From contig NZ_KI912266.1 of assembly GCF_000235425.2 (NCBI RefSeq), positions 1,996,088-2,060,087 on the forward strand: a stretch of 64,000 nucleotides of DNA. The letters are read 5' to 3'. Origin of the DNA: Pseudofrankia saprophytica. GTDB lineage: Bacteria > Actinomycetota > Actinomycetes > Frankiales > Frankiaceae. The stretch's first letter is position 1. Every line of letters begins with the position of its first letter. The position numbers were made by a program, and so were the translations under genes. Under the pieces are notes generated by a model that saw only the letters and a program-made list of their open reading frames with translations, was not told where the DNA came from and made no database searches. Shown here piece by piece: positions 1 to 9,222 of the stretch.

Positions 1-13
1 CGGAGGGGGCGTC

Positions 14-880
14 GTGACGGAGACGGACGACTCACAAACCAGCGACGCCGGCTGGGACTGGACGAGCTCCACCGAGGATGCCGTGCGGGTGGATCTGCAG
101 ACCGATCGGCCGCACTCGGCCCGGATGTATGACTACTACCTGGGCGGTAAGGACAACTTCCCGGCCGACCGGGAGGCTGCGGCGCAGGCGCTGGCCGAGT
201 TCCCGCACGGGCGGACGACCGCTCAGCAGAACCGGGCGTTCATGCACCGGGCGATCCGCTACCTCGTCGACGAGGTCGGCATCCGCCAGTTCCTCGACAT
301 CGGCACCAGCATTCCCACCAGCCCCAACCTGCACGAGGTCGCCCAGCAGGTCGCCCCGGACGCCCGGGTCGTGTACGCGGACAACGATCCGATCGTGCTC
401 ATCCATGCCCGTGCGCTGCTGACCGGCACGCCGGCTGGGCGCACTGCCTATCTGGCCGCGGACCTGCGTGACGTCGAGGCGATCCTCACGTCGGCCGAGC
501 TGCGCGACACCATCGACCTGACCCGGCCGGTCGCGGTGTCGCTCGTCGCGATCCTGCACTTCTTCCCGGACGCCGACGACCCGTACGGCATCGTGCAGCG
601 GCTGCTCGACGCGCTGCCGTCGGGCAGCCATGTGGTGATCAGCCATGTCACCGGCGACTACGCGCCCGAGACCTGGACCCAGTTGATCGAGACCTATCGC
701 AGTCGGGGAATCCCCGCGCAGGCCCGCGGCCGCGGCGAGATTGCCCGGTTCTTCGAGGGTCTCGACCTGGTCGAGCCCGGGATACAGGTCGCGCACCGGT
801 GGCGGCCCGACGGCGCCGTCCCGGCGGGTCTGACCGACGCTGAGGTCAGCGTCTACGGCGGCGTTGGCCAAAAGAAATGA
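14..880 (+). CDS. DUF574-family SAM-dependent methyltransferase
   Basis: This 288-aa protein is a predicted cytosolic S-adenosylmethionine-dependent methyltransferase of the DUF574 (Methyltransf_19) family, which is abundant in actinobacteria; its substrate is unknown. The family signature RMYDYYLGGKDNFPADR lies at residues 38-53, and the cofactor-binding stretch FLDIGTSIPTSPNLHE lies at about 93-108, followed by the acidic VVYADNDPIVL strand. The GTG start is chosen because a strong GGAGGGGG ribosome site sits at 2-9. A paralogue with the same motifs lies at 6328-7167 on the other strand. Length is normal for the family. What lies upstream cannot be seen. Confidence 0.9.
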   Translation: MTETDDSQTSDAGWDWTSSTEDAVRVDLQTDRPHSARMYDYYLGGKDNFPADREAAAQALAEFPHGRTTAQQNRAFMHRAIRYLVDEVGIRQFLDIGTSIPTSPNLHEVAQQVAPDARVVYADNDPIVLIHARALLTGTPAGRTAYLAADLRDVEAILTSAELRDTIDLTRPVAVSLVAILHFFPDADDPYGIVQRLLDALPSGSHVVISHVTGDYAPETWTQLIETYRSRGIPAQARGRGEIARFFEGLDLVEPGIQVAHRWRPDGAVPAGLTDAEVSVYGGVGQKK

Positions 881-1320
881 CCTAGCTCGCCCTACGAAGC
901 ACGGCGCGTGGCGCGGCGCAACGGGTGGTCGGTTCGCCGCTTGCGCGACGGGGCAGGTACAAGCGCGACCGCTGCGGCCAGCCCGGCGTGCGGTGCGTCG
1001 TCGGACACCTAGTGCTCGACAGGCCTGCCGAGGGTGGAACAGGCCCGGGCAGGGTCGCGCCGCTGATCGCGGGAACCGCGACAACGGTGCCGGTGGCGGG
1101 CGTCTGCCACCGGCACCGCGCTGGCGGGAAATGCGGTCGGTCCCGGGTCGACGTCGGCGGGGGGATCGCCTCGGTGTGTGTCACCGAGCCATCGCGCGGC
1201 CATTTGCCACATGCCCCGGCGGGCAACCGGCGCGCGCCGGGGCGTACTGCGTCGGCGCTTGGCGTCCGCCGAAGAGGAGGCGTTGTTGCCGGCGAGAAGC
1301 CGGCCAACCCCGCCCTCGCG
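881..1320. other. Intergenic stretch without a supported gene
   Basis: These 440 bases lie between the converging ends of the DUF574 methyltransferase and the BTAD regulator. Open frames exist on both strands, but they are low-complexity, Arg/Gly-rich products of GC-rich DNA with no recognisable motif and no convincing ribosome site. I see no tRNA and no clear terminator. Confidence 0.5.
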
Positions 1321-2472
1321 TCAGCCTGGGCGCGGGCGACGCAGCAGCCGGGCAAGCAGCTGTTGAGCCTCCGGGGTGGGGTCGACGCCGAGGTCGAGAT
1401 GATCGAGGGCGTCGACGAGGCGTTGGAAGGTGCGCCGCACAGCGTCGGGCCGGCCGCGGGCGGCGTGGATACGCATGGCGTGGACATAGAGGTCCTCGAC
1501 CTGGGGCGCGAGCGCGATGGCCCGGTCGAGGTGGACGAGGGCGTGGTCGGGGTGGTCGTCGGCGTGGAGATCGGCGAGGTCGACGAGCACGGTCAGGGCG
1601 CGGTGTTCGAGGTCGGCGGCGGGGGCGGCGGACCATTCGTAGGCGGCGTCGCCGAACGGCCGGGCGGTGATGAGGGTGGCGGCAGCGGTGAGGGCGGTGA
1701 TCCGGTCGGCGTCGGTGCGGACGCGGCCGGTGTGGGCGAGGGCACGGTCGAAGTCCCATAGGTCGACGGCGACGTGGGTCGGGTCGAGGCGGTAGCCGGT
1801 TTTCTTGTCGCCGGCGAGGTAGAGGGTGCCCGGCTCGCCGGTGGCGGCGCGCAGGGTGGAGCGCAGTTTCGCGATGTCCTGGTAGACGGCGTTGCGAGCG
1901 CGGGTCGGGTCGCGGTCGGGCAGGAGGTCTGCGGCGAGCTGGTCGCCGGGCACGCCGTCGGTGTGCAGAGCGAGGTAGGCGGCGATTTCGAGGCTGCGGG
2001 CGGACAGCCCGGCGCTGTGGGGCCGGCCGTCGAGGGTGAGCGCGGGCCTGCCGAACACGGTGAACCGCACCCGCGCTGTCCCTGGCGCCGGAGCCGGGGG
2101 CGGATCGTGCCGGGCAGACTCGACCGGCGGGACCGGGTCTGAGCGGGGCGGTGGCGCTTCGGGTGCGGGGCCGGGTGGGGCGCCTGGGATGCCGGCGGGG
2201 TCGGGGTGGAGATCTTGGACGAGGGTCAGCTCCAGCAGGTCGGCGGCCTGCTGGGGCGTGACCCGTAGCCACGGCGTGCCGGCGTCGGCGGGTGGGCTGG
2301 TCTGGCGGCTGTCGAGGTCGAGGGTGATCGCGTCGGGGGGCGGGCCGAGGGTGGACGGGTGCAGGCCGAGGCGGGCGCCGTCGCGGCCGAATGCGGCGAC
2401 CTTGAGCAGGCCGAAACCGAGCGACCAGCAGATGATCGGCGACCACGGCGAGCGGTAGTAGTAACGGCGCAT
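1321..2472 (-). CDS. BTAD/SARP-like transcriptional regulator
   Basis: This 383-aa protein carries a winged-helix DNA-binding-like domain at about 133-232 (RSLEIAAYLALH, then the TRARNAVYQDIAKLRSTL region). A helical bacterial transcriptional activation (BTAD) domain follows at about 237-375 (VDLWDFDRAL, LYVHAMRIHAARGR). In many actinobacteria this pair forms the C-terminal half of larger LysM/BTAD membrane proteins. Here the N-terminus is short, with only one weakly hydrophobic stretch (residues 11-26), so it may be a natural short form or a remnant of a longer gene. The ATG start is supported by a GGGAG site about 7 nt upstream. It is transcribed divergently from the gene at 2872. Its target genes are unknown. 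Confidence 0.75.
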   Translation of the reverse strand: MRRYYYRSPWSPIICWSLGFGLLKVAAFGRDGARLGLHPSTLGPPPDAITLDLDSRQTSPPADAGTPWLRVTPQQAADLLELTLVQDLHPDPAGIPGAPPGPAPEAPPPRSDPVPPVESARHDPPPAPAPGTARVRFTVFGRPALTLDGRPHSAGLSARSLEIAAYLALHTDGVPGDQLAADLLPDRDPTRARNAVYQDIAKLRSTLRAATGEPGTLYLAGDKKTGYRLDPTHVAVDLWDFDRALAHTGRVRTDADRITALTAAATLITARPFGDAAYEWSAAPAADLEHRALTVLVDLADLHADDHPDHALVHLDRAIALAPQVEDLYVHAMRIHAARGRPDAVRRTFQRLVDALDHLDLGVDPTPEAQQLLARLLRRPRPG

Positions 2473-2598
2473 AAGGACTCCCGCCGATGCGGAGAAAGTT
2501 TTGACCCGGCAATTCCCGGGGATCGCGTTTGCACTACCGAGTCTTCGCCGCCGCCGCTATCCGCGCCGTTCTCAGACTGTCAAATCGCCAAGGCCAAT

Positions 2599-2699
2599 TC
2601 CGGCGCGATCCTGGCGCGATCCCGGCGCCGAGGCGGCGCCAACCCGGCGGCGCCAACCCGGCACGAATCCGGCATGAACCCGGCGCCGATCCGGCGCCC
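2599..2699. repeat. Degenerate 11-bp tandem repeats between divergent genes
   Basis: This intergenic segment is built from variants of an 11-bp unit, such as CCGGCGCCAAC, CCGGCACGAAT, CCGGCATGAAC and CCGGCGCCGAT. It lies between the BTAD regulator (minus strand) and the 2872 gene (plus strand). Repeated near-palindromic units in a divergent promoter region could be operator sites, but simple expansion of GC-rich sequence is also possible. Confidence 0.5.
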
Positions 2700-2871
2700 G
2701 GCCGCGCGGATCGGGCTTCCAGCTGCGTCCTGTGCCGCCTCGACGCCCAGCCGGCGGACGGCGCACAACGGCGCCACAAGCCCCAGAAAATCGGCTGTCG
2801 TATCTGTTTGATGGCGAGCAGTGTCCGAAGGGTGCCCATCCGCGCACAGCCCGATCACGGAGGAGGGAACC

Positions 2872-3429
2872 ATGCGTCGCCCCGACACCGCTGGACCGGC
2901 TGATCTCGTCGACCAGCTCGACGCGCTGGTGCGCGGACTGCTCGCGCACGGGGTGTCGCACCCGGCCGATCTCGTGGCCTCCGCCGACGGCCGCGCGCTG
3001 ACCGACCTGGTCTTCCCGGCCGGCAGCAGGGCAGGCAGCGCGCATGACCGGGCGATCCGGACGCACCGGCTGATCGTCGCGGCGGTCGCCGCGCTCGGCC
3101 GGCCCGCCGCGCCCGCGCTCGAAGCCCTCCTCGACCTGCACCCGGCAGCCCGGCCCGCCAGTCGCCGCCCGATGCTCACCCGGACCGAACGGCGCGAGCA
3201 GGCCGGCACGTACTACCGGGTCGCGGGCGACACCATCCGCCGCCACCACGAACCCCGGCTTACCCGGATGCTGGCGCTGGAGCTGTACCAGCGGGCCCGG
3301 CTCGGCGACCTGACCACGCACGGCACGCCCGAGCACAGCCACCCCCGCCAGGCACCGCCCCCGCCCGACCGCTACCGACCCACCACGGCGACGCCCAACA
3401 GTCACCAGCCGCCCCGCGCACGCGGGTAG
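2872..3429 (+). CDS. Hypothetical protein upstream of a kinase gene
   Basis: I do not recognise this 185-aa protein. Its N-terminal two thirds look helical and folded (LVDQLDALVRGLLAHGV, then RTERREQAGTYYRVAGDTIR), and its C-terminal 40 residues are Pro/His-rich and probably disordered. An in-frame start exists at 2821, but the ATG at 2872 has a strong GGAGGAGGG site a few bases upstream and is preferred. Only 15 bases separate it from the kinase gene at 3445, so the two are probably one operon, and the protein may be a partner or substrate of that kinase. It has no signal peptide or membrane segment. Confidence 0.65.
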   Translation: MRRPDTAGPADLVDQLDALVRGLLAHGVSHPADLVASADGRALTDLVFPAGSRAGSAHDRAIRTHRLIVAAVAALGRPAAPALEALLDLHPAARPASRRPMLTRTERREQAGTYYRVAGDTIRRHHEPRLTRMLALELYQRARLGDLTTHGTPEHSHPRQAPPPPDRYRPTTATPNSHQPPRARG

Positions 3430-3444
3430 CGGGGGCCGAGCCAG

Positions 3445-5430
3445 GTGACGCCACCCGGCAACCCCGGGCGCGTCGGCCCGTATACGGTCGTGCGCCGCCT
3501 CGGTGCCGGGGGCATGGGAACCGTCTACCTCGCGCGGAACCCCGACGGCCATCCGGTCGCGGTCAAGGTCATTCACCACGCCCCGCGCGGCGCGGCGTTC
3601 CGCGTCCGGCTCGCGCGGGAAGTCGACTACGCCCGCCGGGTCCCGCGTTTCTACACGGCCGCGATTCTCGATGCCGACCTCGACGCCGAGCCGCCCTACC
3701 TGGTGACCGACTACATTCCCGGACCGACTCTCGCCAGCGCTGTCCGCACCGACGGGCGTCTTTCCGCGCTGGAGGTTCTCGGGCTCGCGGTCAACGTTGC
3801 CGCCGCCCTCACAGCGATTCACGGGGTCGGACTCATTCACCGTGACCTGAAACCAGGAAACGTGATCCTCTCACCGACCGGCGCGCGGGTGATTGATTTC
3901 GGCGTGTCCCGGGCGATCGACCCGGAACTGACTCTGATCACCGATCCGGGTCCTATCGGGACCCTGCCATTTATGGCGCCCGAACAGGTCACCGGCGGCG
4001 AGCCCACACCGGCCCTCGACGTCTTCGCGTGGGGCGGCCTTGTCATCTACGCCGCGACCGGTCGTTACCCGTTCGGCCGGCCACACAACGTCGCACGCCT
4101 GATCCAGGCCATCATCCGAAAGGCGCCTGACACGGCGGGGATCGACCCGCCGCTCGCGGCCCTCATCCACACCGCGATGGCCAAAGACCCCGGCCAACGT
4201 CCGACCGCCGCCGAGCTGTACCAGGAGCTGATCACACTTCCCGCTGGCGCCACGCCCCGAACCCGACGCAGCACCGACACCGATGCCGATGTGCCAACGA
4301 CGTCAGAGCAGACGACGCAGACCCCCGCGCGCAACCTCGACCCGCCAACCCAGCAGCCACCGCGGCGCCCTCGCCTACGCGCACCCCGCATCCTCGCGGC
4401 GGCCACAGCCGCCGTCTTGGCGGCGACCCTTGCCATCACCCTGACCGTGATCCACCACACGCCCCCGGCACATACAGGCGGCCCGGCGGCGGCCACGACA
4501 CGACCAGCGGCGCCCACCACGCCAACCCCCACGTCCCCACCGCTGGCCACGCTGCACACCACCGGTGCGGCCCGGACGGTCCGCTACGCCCCCGGCGGCG
4601 CGGTCCTGCTCATCACGAGTGACACCGCCAAACCCCGGCTAATCGACCTCACCGACCCGACCCACCCTCGCACCCTGGCCGACCTCGACACCCCACCCGC
4701 CACCGCCGCAGCGTTCTCCCCCGACGGCCAGACCCTCGCGACCGCTGACCCCGAGGCCATCCACCTGTGGGACGTCACAGATCCATCGAATCCCGCCTCG
4801 CTCTCGACCATCACGAGCGACGAGATTCGACACCTCGCGGTCGGCGCCGATGGCACCCTCGCAGGCGGCAATACCGCCGGTGTCGTTCACTTCTGGGACA
4901 TCACCGACCGCGCCGACCCGGAACACATCGGAGAAATCCAAACAGAAGCCGGCCCGATCGTCGGACTCGCCTACACCCCCGGAAACACCACTCCCATTCT
5001 CGCGACCGCCCTTGCCGCCCAATTACGAGACACCACGCAGGCGGCGCTTATAGGCGCTATTCCGGCCGTCTCCGGCGGAATCATCGGCATCGCCGTGAGC
5101 CCCGACGGGAAAAAGCTCGCCACCGCCGAACGAGACAGCTCAATACATCTGTGGAACATCGAAGACCCGACGCGCGTCACCGAAATCAGCCGCACCCTCG
5201 GACCAGGCCGAGCCGCCGCGTTCACGTCCGACAATCGGACGCTCGCCGTCGCAGCCACCGACCACACCGTCCACATCATCGACCTCAGTAACCCCGCCGC
5301 ACCCCGAAACGTCATCACCTTCAGCGGCAACCGGAACGACCTCACCGCCATCGACACCAGCCCCGACGGGCAAACCCTCACCACCGCATCCCAAGACGGC
5401 ACGGTCACCATCTGGCCCGGATCGCCATAG
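3445..5430 (+). CDS. Membrane Ser/Thr protein kinase with seven-blade WD40 domain
   Basis: This 661-aa protein is an Hanks-type Ser/Thr kinase. The glycine-rich loop GAGGMGTVYLA is near residues 21-31 and the ATP lysine is K41. The catalytic loop HRDLKPGN has its aspartate at 134, followed by IDFG and APEQ. A Thr/Pro-rich linker leads to one transmembrane helix at about 316-336. The C-terminal 300 residues form seven WD40-like units (for example FSPDGQTLATADPEAIHLWD), enough for one beta-propeller, predicted to lie outside the cell. The kinase domain would face the cytosol. The GTG start gives an intact N-lobe. It is probably co-transcribed with the gene at 2872. Sensing by the propeller is an inference. 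Confidence 0.92.
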   Translation: MTPPGNPGRVGPYTVVRRLGAGGMGTVYLARNPDGHPVAVKVIHHAPRGAAFRVRLAREVDYARRVPRFYTAAILDADLDAEPPYLVTDYIPGPTLASAVRTDGRLSALEVLGLAVNVAAALTAIHGVGLIHRDLKPGNVILSPTGARVIDFGVSRAIDPELTLITDPGPIGTLPFMAPEQVTGGEPTPALDVFAWGGLVIYAATGRYPFGRPHNVARLIQAIIRKAPDTAGIDPPLAALIHTAMAKDPGQRPTAAELYQELITLPAGATPRTRRSTDTDADVPTTSEQTTQTPARNLDPPTQQPPRRPRLRAPRILAAATAAVLAATLAITLTVIHHTPPAHTGGPAAATTRPAAPTTPTPTSPPLATLHTTGAARTVRYAPGGAVLLITSDTAKPRLIDLTDPTHPRTLADLDTPPATAAAFSPDGQTLATADPEAIHLWDVTDPSNPASLSTITSDEIRHLAVGADGTLAGGNTAGVVHFWDITDRADPEHIGEIQTEAGPIVGLAYTPGNTTPILATALAAQLRDTTQAALIGAIPAVSGGIIGIAVSPDGKKLATAERDSSIHLWNIEDPTRVTEISRTLGPGRAAAFTSDNRTLAVAATDHTVHIIDLSNPAAPRNVITFSGNRNDLTAIDTSPDGQTLTTASQDGTVTIWPGSP

Positions 5431-5707
5431 CTATCCACTCGCCAATACCAGCAACTACCAGCGACAGAGCGCAGCACTACAGCTTCCTCGGCCTGCCCCT
5501 GACCACCCGGGCGAACAGCATCACGGCGTCCCACCGGCCTTCGGAGCGATGCCAGCCGCGATGCTTCCACCGGCGGTCCGAGCCTGTGTGGGCGAACCAG
5601 ACCCGGACCGTCGCCAACCAGCGACCTGCTTCGCGCCTGTCTCTCTCGTCGCCACAACCCTGGCCGGAACGAAGCCTTCGGCATGATCACGCGGCAGCCC
5701 TCCAGCG

Positions 5708-6270
5708 GTGTGGGCGTCGGAGCGGACGGCGGTCGCCGGCCCGCGGGTGGTTGGGACCGCGTCGCGGGTGCTCTACGAGACACTGGCCGGGGTTTTCGCG
5801 TCACTGGGGTTCGACGCGCTGGGCGACGAGGTGTTCCGGGATCTGGTGATCGCCCGGCTGGTCGAGCCGACGTCGATCCTCGACACCGGCCGGGTGCTGG
5901 TCGATCTCGGCGTCACGCCGGCGAGCGAGAAGACGATGCGCCGCACGCTGCTGCGCGCGCAGCGCGATGGCCACCGCGACCGGCTCGCCGGGCTGTGTTT
6001 CACCCACGCCCAGGCCAGCGGTGATGTCTCGTTGTGTCTCTACGACGTGACCACGCTCTACTTCGAGGCGGAGAACGAGGACGACCTGCGGAAGGTCGGC
6101 TATTCGAAGGAACGCCGCGTCGACCCGCAGATCGTCGTCGGCCTGCTCGTCGACCGGTATGGCTTCCCGCTCGAGATCGGCTGCTACGCGGGCAACAAGG
6201 CCGAGACCGCGACGATCCTGCCGATCGTCCGCCAGTTCAAGGCGCGTCACGGCCTGGAGAACCTGGTGGG
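5708..6270 (+). pseudogene. Truncated IS1634-like transposase
   Basis: The frame encodes the middle of an IS1634/IS4-superfamily transposase: EVFRDLVIARLVEPTSILDT, then LYDVTTLYFEAE with the first catalytic Asp, then GYSKERRVDPQIVVGLLVDR. Similarity stops at about 6270, just after HGLENLV, where a family member would continue into the second catalytic block. The N-terminal 60 or so residues are also missing. It is therefore a fragment cut at both ends and inactive. The 277 bases before it, after the kinase gene, hold nothing I can identify. Confidence 0.75.
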
Positions 6271-6327
6271 TGATGAATGGTCACGTGTCCTCTCCAGCAG
6301 GGAGCGCGGTCATATCAGCGCGCAGGA

Positions 6328-7167
6328 TCAGCGGTCGAGGTGGCGGCGTGCTACGGCTGCGTAGCAGGACACGTCGGCGTCGGTCAGCTCGCTGTCTGGT
6401 GCGTCATTGTCGGGTTGCCAGCGGTGCGCGACGGTGAGCCCGGGCGGGGCCAGGTCGAGGCCGGTGAAGAAGCGTTCGACTTCGGCCAGGCTGCGTGCTC
6501 GGACGGAGATGCCACGGGCCTGGTAGACGGCCGCGGCCTTGTCGGCCTGCTCGGGGGCGAAGTCGGCGGTGGCGTGCGTGAGGACCAGGTGGCTGCCGTC
6601 GGGCAGCGCGTCGAGCAGCGTCTGAACGATGCCGTAGGGGTCGTCGGCGTCGGGGATGAAATGCAGGATCGCGTTCAGGGACAAGGCGACCGGGAGGGAC
6701 AGATCGAAGGTGTCACGTACCTCGGCGGAGCCGAGGATCTTCTCCGGGTCGCGTAGGTCGGCGTCCAGGTAAGCGGTGGCGCCTTCTGGCCGGCTGGTCA
6801 GCAAAGCGCGGGCGTGCACCAGAACGAGCGGATCGTTGTCGACGTAGACGATCCGGGCGTCGGGAGCGATCGACTGTGCGATCTCGTGCAGGTTCGGCGA
6901 GGTCGGGATCCCGGTGCCGATATCCAGGAACTGGCGGATCCTCCCCATGGTGGCGAGATACCTGACCGCACGGCCCAGGAACGCCCGATTGCACCTGGCC
7001 ACTGTCCGCGCCTGGGGAAAGTCACGCAGGACCGCCTCGGCGGCCTCCTGATCGGCGGGATAGCTGTTCTTACCGTCCAGGTAGTAGTCATACATACGGG
7101 CCGAATGCGGCCGGTTCATGTACAGCTCCGTGCCCGATGCTTGGGACGGTGAATCGCTCGTGGTCAT
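6328..7167 (-). CDS. DUF574-family SAM-dependent methyltransferase
   Basis: This 279-aa paralogue of the protein at 14-880 is again a DUF574 methyltransferase of unknown substrate. It shows RMYDYYLDGKNSYPADQ near residues 24-40, FLDIGTGIPTSPNLHEIA as the cofactor motif and IVYVDNDPLVLVHARALL after it. The ATG start at 7167 has an AGCAGGA ribosome site. The IS1634 fragment ends about 60 bases beyond its stop on the other strand. About 270 bases without a gene separate it from the ATPase gene at 7435-8199, which is on the same strand, so co-transcription is uncertain. Confidence 0.9.
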   Translation of the reverse strand: MTTSDSPSQASGTELYMNRPHSARMYDYYLDGKNSYPADQEAAEAVLRDFPQARTVARCNRAFLGRAVRYLATMGRIRQFLDIGTGIPTSPNLHEIAQSIAPDARIVYVDNDPLVLVHARALLTSRPEGATAYLDADLRDPEKILGSAEVRDTFDLSLPVALSLNAILHFIPDADDPYGIVQTLLDALPDGSHLVLTHATADFAPEQADKAAAVYQARGISVRARSLAEVERFFTGLDLAPPGLTVAHRWQPDNDAPDSELTDADVSCYAAVARRHLDR

Positions 7168-7434
7168 GGTCCTGCTAGTCCTTTACGTGATTACAAGGGG
7201 CGACGATGAAGGCGGTCAAGGGCTCGGTTTTGACTCACCGGGAAGGGTGGTGAGTGGCGGGACTGTGTTTGGGCGCGCGAAAGGTGCCCTCTCCTCACGG
7301 GAAGATCAAACTGCGGCGGTGGCAGGGATGTGCCGGCCTCGACCTGACGGTTTTGGGAACGGTTGCCGGTGATCAACGCCAAAGACCGGCGGCCAGGCTC
7401 AGGTAGCGCGATGCGGAGGCCCGCGGTGCGACGA

Positions 7435-8199
7435 TCACGGTCGCGATTTCGTCCGGACGGGAGCGGACGCGCTGCGGCGCTCCGACAGGGCACAGCCCGT
7501 GCGCGGGCTTACCCCGGTGAGAAGGCCGTCGCGGATCCGTCGTAGCAGGACCAGGTCATGGACAGCCGGAGCGTCACCGACCGCGAGAGCCGTCGGCGCC
7601 CGGCGAGGCAGAGACCGCGACTCGTCACCGCGGCCGGCCTCGGGCCTGTCATGGTCCAACGCGGCCCAGACAATCTTGCCTGGCCCTGTCGCAGTCGGAT
7701 AGGAGCCCCAGGTGGCCAGCGCGTCGACGAGGTGGAGTCCGTGTCCGGACTCGGCCAGCGGGTCGGGCATGGAGCGGGCGGGCATGGCGGGCGCGGTGTC
7801 GAAGACCTCGATCACAAGTCGGCGGTCAGTGTCGGTGAGCCGAACGGCGATCCAATGGGAGAGCGGGTCCGGCGTGTTGGTGTTCGTGGAGGCGGTGACC
7901 GCATTGGCGACAAGCTCGCTGATCACGAGCTGCGCGTCGTCCAGAAGCGAGAGCAGCCGCCATCCCGACAGCGTCGCGTGTGTCTGCCAACGGGCGACGG
8001 CAGGTGCGGCCGGGGTGGAGGCCAGCCATCGCACGATCGAGCGATTCGCTTCCACCTTGTCACGCACCGTCAACTGCCGCGGCATGCCGGCGGGCAGGGC
8101 CTTTGCCGCTGCGCTGGTAGTTGACAGCTCTGGCGTGCGAGGGGATCCGGAGGACAGCCGATTCGGGTCGCGACCTCCGGAAGATTCGAAGCAGGTCAT
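7435..8199 (-). CDS. Anti-sigma-factor-like ATP-binding protein (HATPase)
   Basis: This 254-aa protein has a GHKL ATPase domain like the RsbW/SpoIIAB anti-sigma kinases and regulatory ATPases common in actinobacteria. The N-box appears as QLVISELVANAV, and the G-region is ESGHGLHLVDALATWG. Flanking tails are Ser/Arg/Pro-rich. The frame is open upstream to 8649, but that extension runs through an inverted repeat with no domain. The ATG at 8199 has a GGAG site about ten bases before it and is preferred. Its partner sigma factor or antagonist is not adjacent. Its divergent upstream region is the left arm of the 228-bp repeat. Confidence 0.75.
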   Translation of the reverse strand: MTCFESSGGRDPNRLSSGSPRTPELSTTSAAAKALPAGMPRQLTVRDKVEANRSIVRWLASTPAAPAVARWQTHATLSGWRLLSLLDDAQLVISELVANAVTASTNTNTPDPLSHWIAVRLTDTDRRLVIEVFDTAPAMPARSMPDPLAESGHGLHLVDALATWGSYPTATGPGKIVWAALDHDRPEAGRGDESRSLPRRAPTALAVGDAPAVHDLVLLRRIRDGLLTGVSPRTGCALSERRSASAPVRTKSRP

Positions 8200-8278
8200 G
8201 GAGGCCACTCCGGCGCGAGGGAGGGGGCAAGTCGATACCGCTTGGCTTGGCGAAGGTGGTCCCGAGTCCATGGGCGCC

Positions 8279-8506
8279 TCGCCGTCAGTGCTGTCGCTTG
8301 GCGTGCCACCGTTCATGCTCGACGTGTCCACCACGCACCCCTGGTCGCTGTGGCCCGCATCGGCTGTCGCCGGCAGGGCCCGGCGCACGATCCCCGCCGG
8401 CCTGATCAGGAAACCCGGCCACCAGCACGGGCGGTACCCTCCACAGCCCGTCCAATGGCAACCAGCCGATGACGGAAGGTAGCCACGTCCGATAGCCTCA
8501 TGCTGG
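8279..8506 (+). repeat. Left arm of 228-bp inverted repeat
   Basis: This arm matches the reverse complement of 10572-10799 over its full 228 bp, with at least two mismatches seen by eye. It occupies the space between the divergent starts of the ATPase gene (8199, minus) and the HAD hydrolase (8549, plus), so it probably contains their promoters. No gene inside it is supported. Confidence 0.9.
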
Positions 8507-8548
8507 GGGTTTGCATCATCCGCAGTCTGACCAGTCGGGAGGGCCCGC

Positions 8549-9205
8549 GTGCCGATCAGATCGGTGTTCTTCGACGTAGGTGAGACGATCGTGGATGAGT
8601 CCCGGGAGTACGGGACGTGGGCGGACTGGCTAGAAGTGCCTCGGCACACGTTTTCCGCGGTGTTCGGCGCCGTGATCGCCCGCGGGCTGGATTACCGGGA
8701 GGTATTCCAGGTGTTCCGGGCCGGATTTGACCTCGGGGCGGAGCGGGAGTGGCGCGCGGCGGCCGGTCAGCCGGAGTCGTTCGGCGAGGAGAACCTGTAC
8801 GCCGATGCGCGGCCGTGCCTGGCAGCGCTACGCGCAGAGGGTCTGCTGGTCGGCCTGGCGGGGAACCAGACCGCCCGCGCCGAGGCCATCCTGCGGGCAT
8901 TGGATCTCCCCGTTGACGTGATCGGCACGTCGGACGGCTGGGGTGTGGAGAAGCCATCGGCGGAGTTTTTTCACCGCGTCGTCGTCGAAGCGGGTTGCCC
9001 GGCCGGTGAGGTGCTCTACGTCGGTGACCGGCTCGACAATGACATCCGCCCCGCGCAGGCCGTTGGCATGGCGACCGCTCTCATCCGTCGGGGCCCGTGG
9101 GGCTACATCCTTGAGGATCCTGCAGTCGCCGACCGCTGCCTGTTTCGCCTCGACTCTCTGACCGACCTATCAGATCTGGTGCGCAAACGCAACGAGGCGA
9201 ACTGA
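8549..9205 (+). CDS. HAD-family hydrolase
   Basis: This 218-aa protein is a haloacid-dehalogenase-superfamily hydrolase, probably a phosphatase of a small metabolite; the substrate is unknown. The nucleophile motif I appears as FFDVGETIVDE, motif II as GLAGNQT, and motifs III/IV as EKPSAEFF followed by VLYVGDRLDNDI. A cap domain lies between motifs I and II. The GTG start follows a GGGAGG site. Its 3' end converges on the XRE regulator gene with 17 bases between the stops. The pair lies within the 228-bp inverted repeat, whose arms supply both upstream regions. Confidence 0.88.
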   Translation: MPIRSVFFDVGETIVDESREYGTWADWLEVPRHTFSAVFGAVIARGLDYREVFQVFRAGFDLGAEREWRAAAGQPESFGEENLYADARPCLAALRAEGLLVGLAGNQTARAEAILRALDLPVDVIGTSDGWGVEKPSAEFFHRVVVEAGCPAGEVLYVGDRLDNDIRPAQAVGMATALIRRGPWGYILEDPAVADRCLFRLDSLTDLSDLVRKRNEAN

Positions 9206-9222
9206 CACTCTGTAGATGGAGG

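Noticed and set aside
32..1084. 350-codon minus-strand frame opposite the first methyltransferase
   Set aside because: The plus strand has the DUF574 signatures and a strong ribosome site; the minus frame is Arg/Val-rich shadow.
8200..8649. N-terminal extension of the ATPase to 8649
   Set aside because: It runs through the inverted-repeat arm and the HAD start, and the same peptide appears beside the unrelated epimerase remnant; the ATG at 8199 has the better ribosome site.
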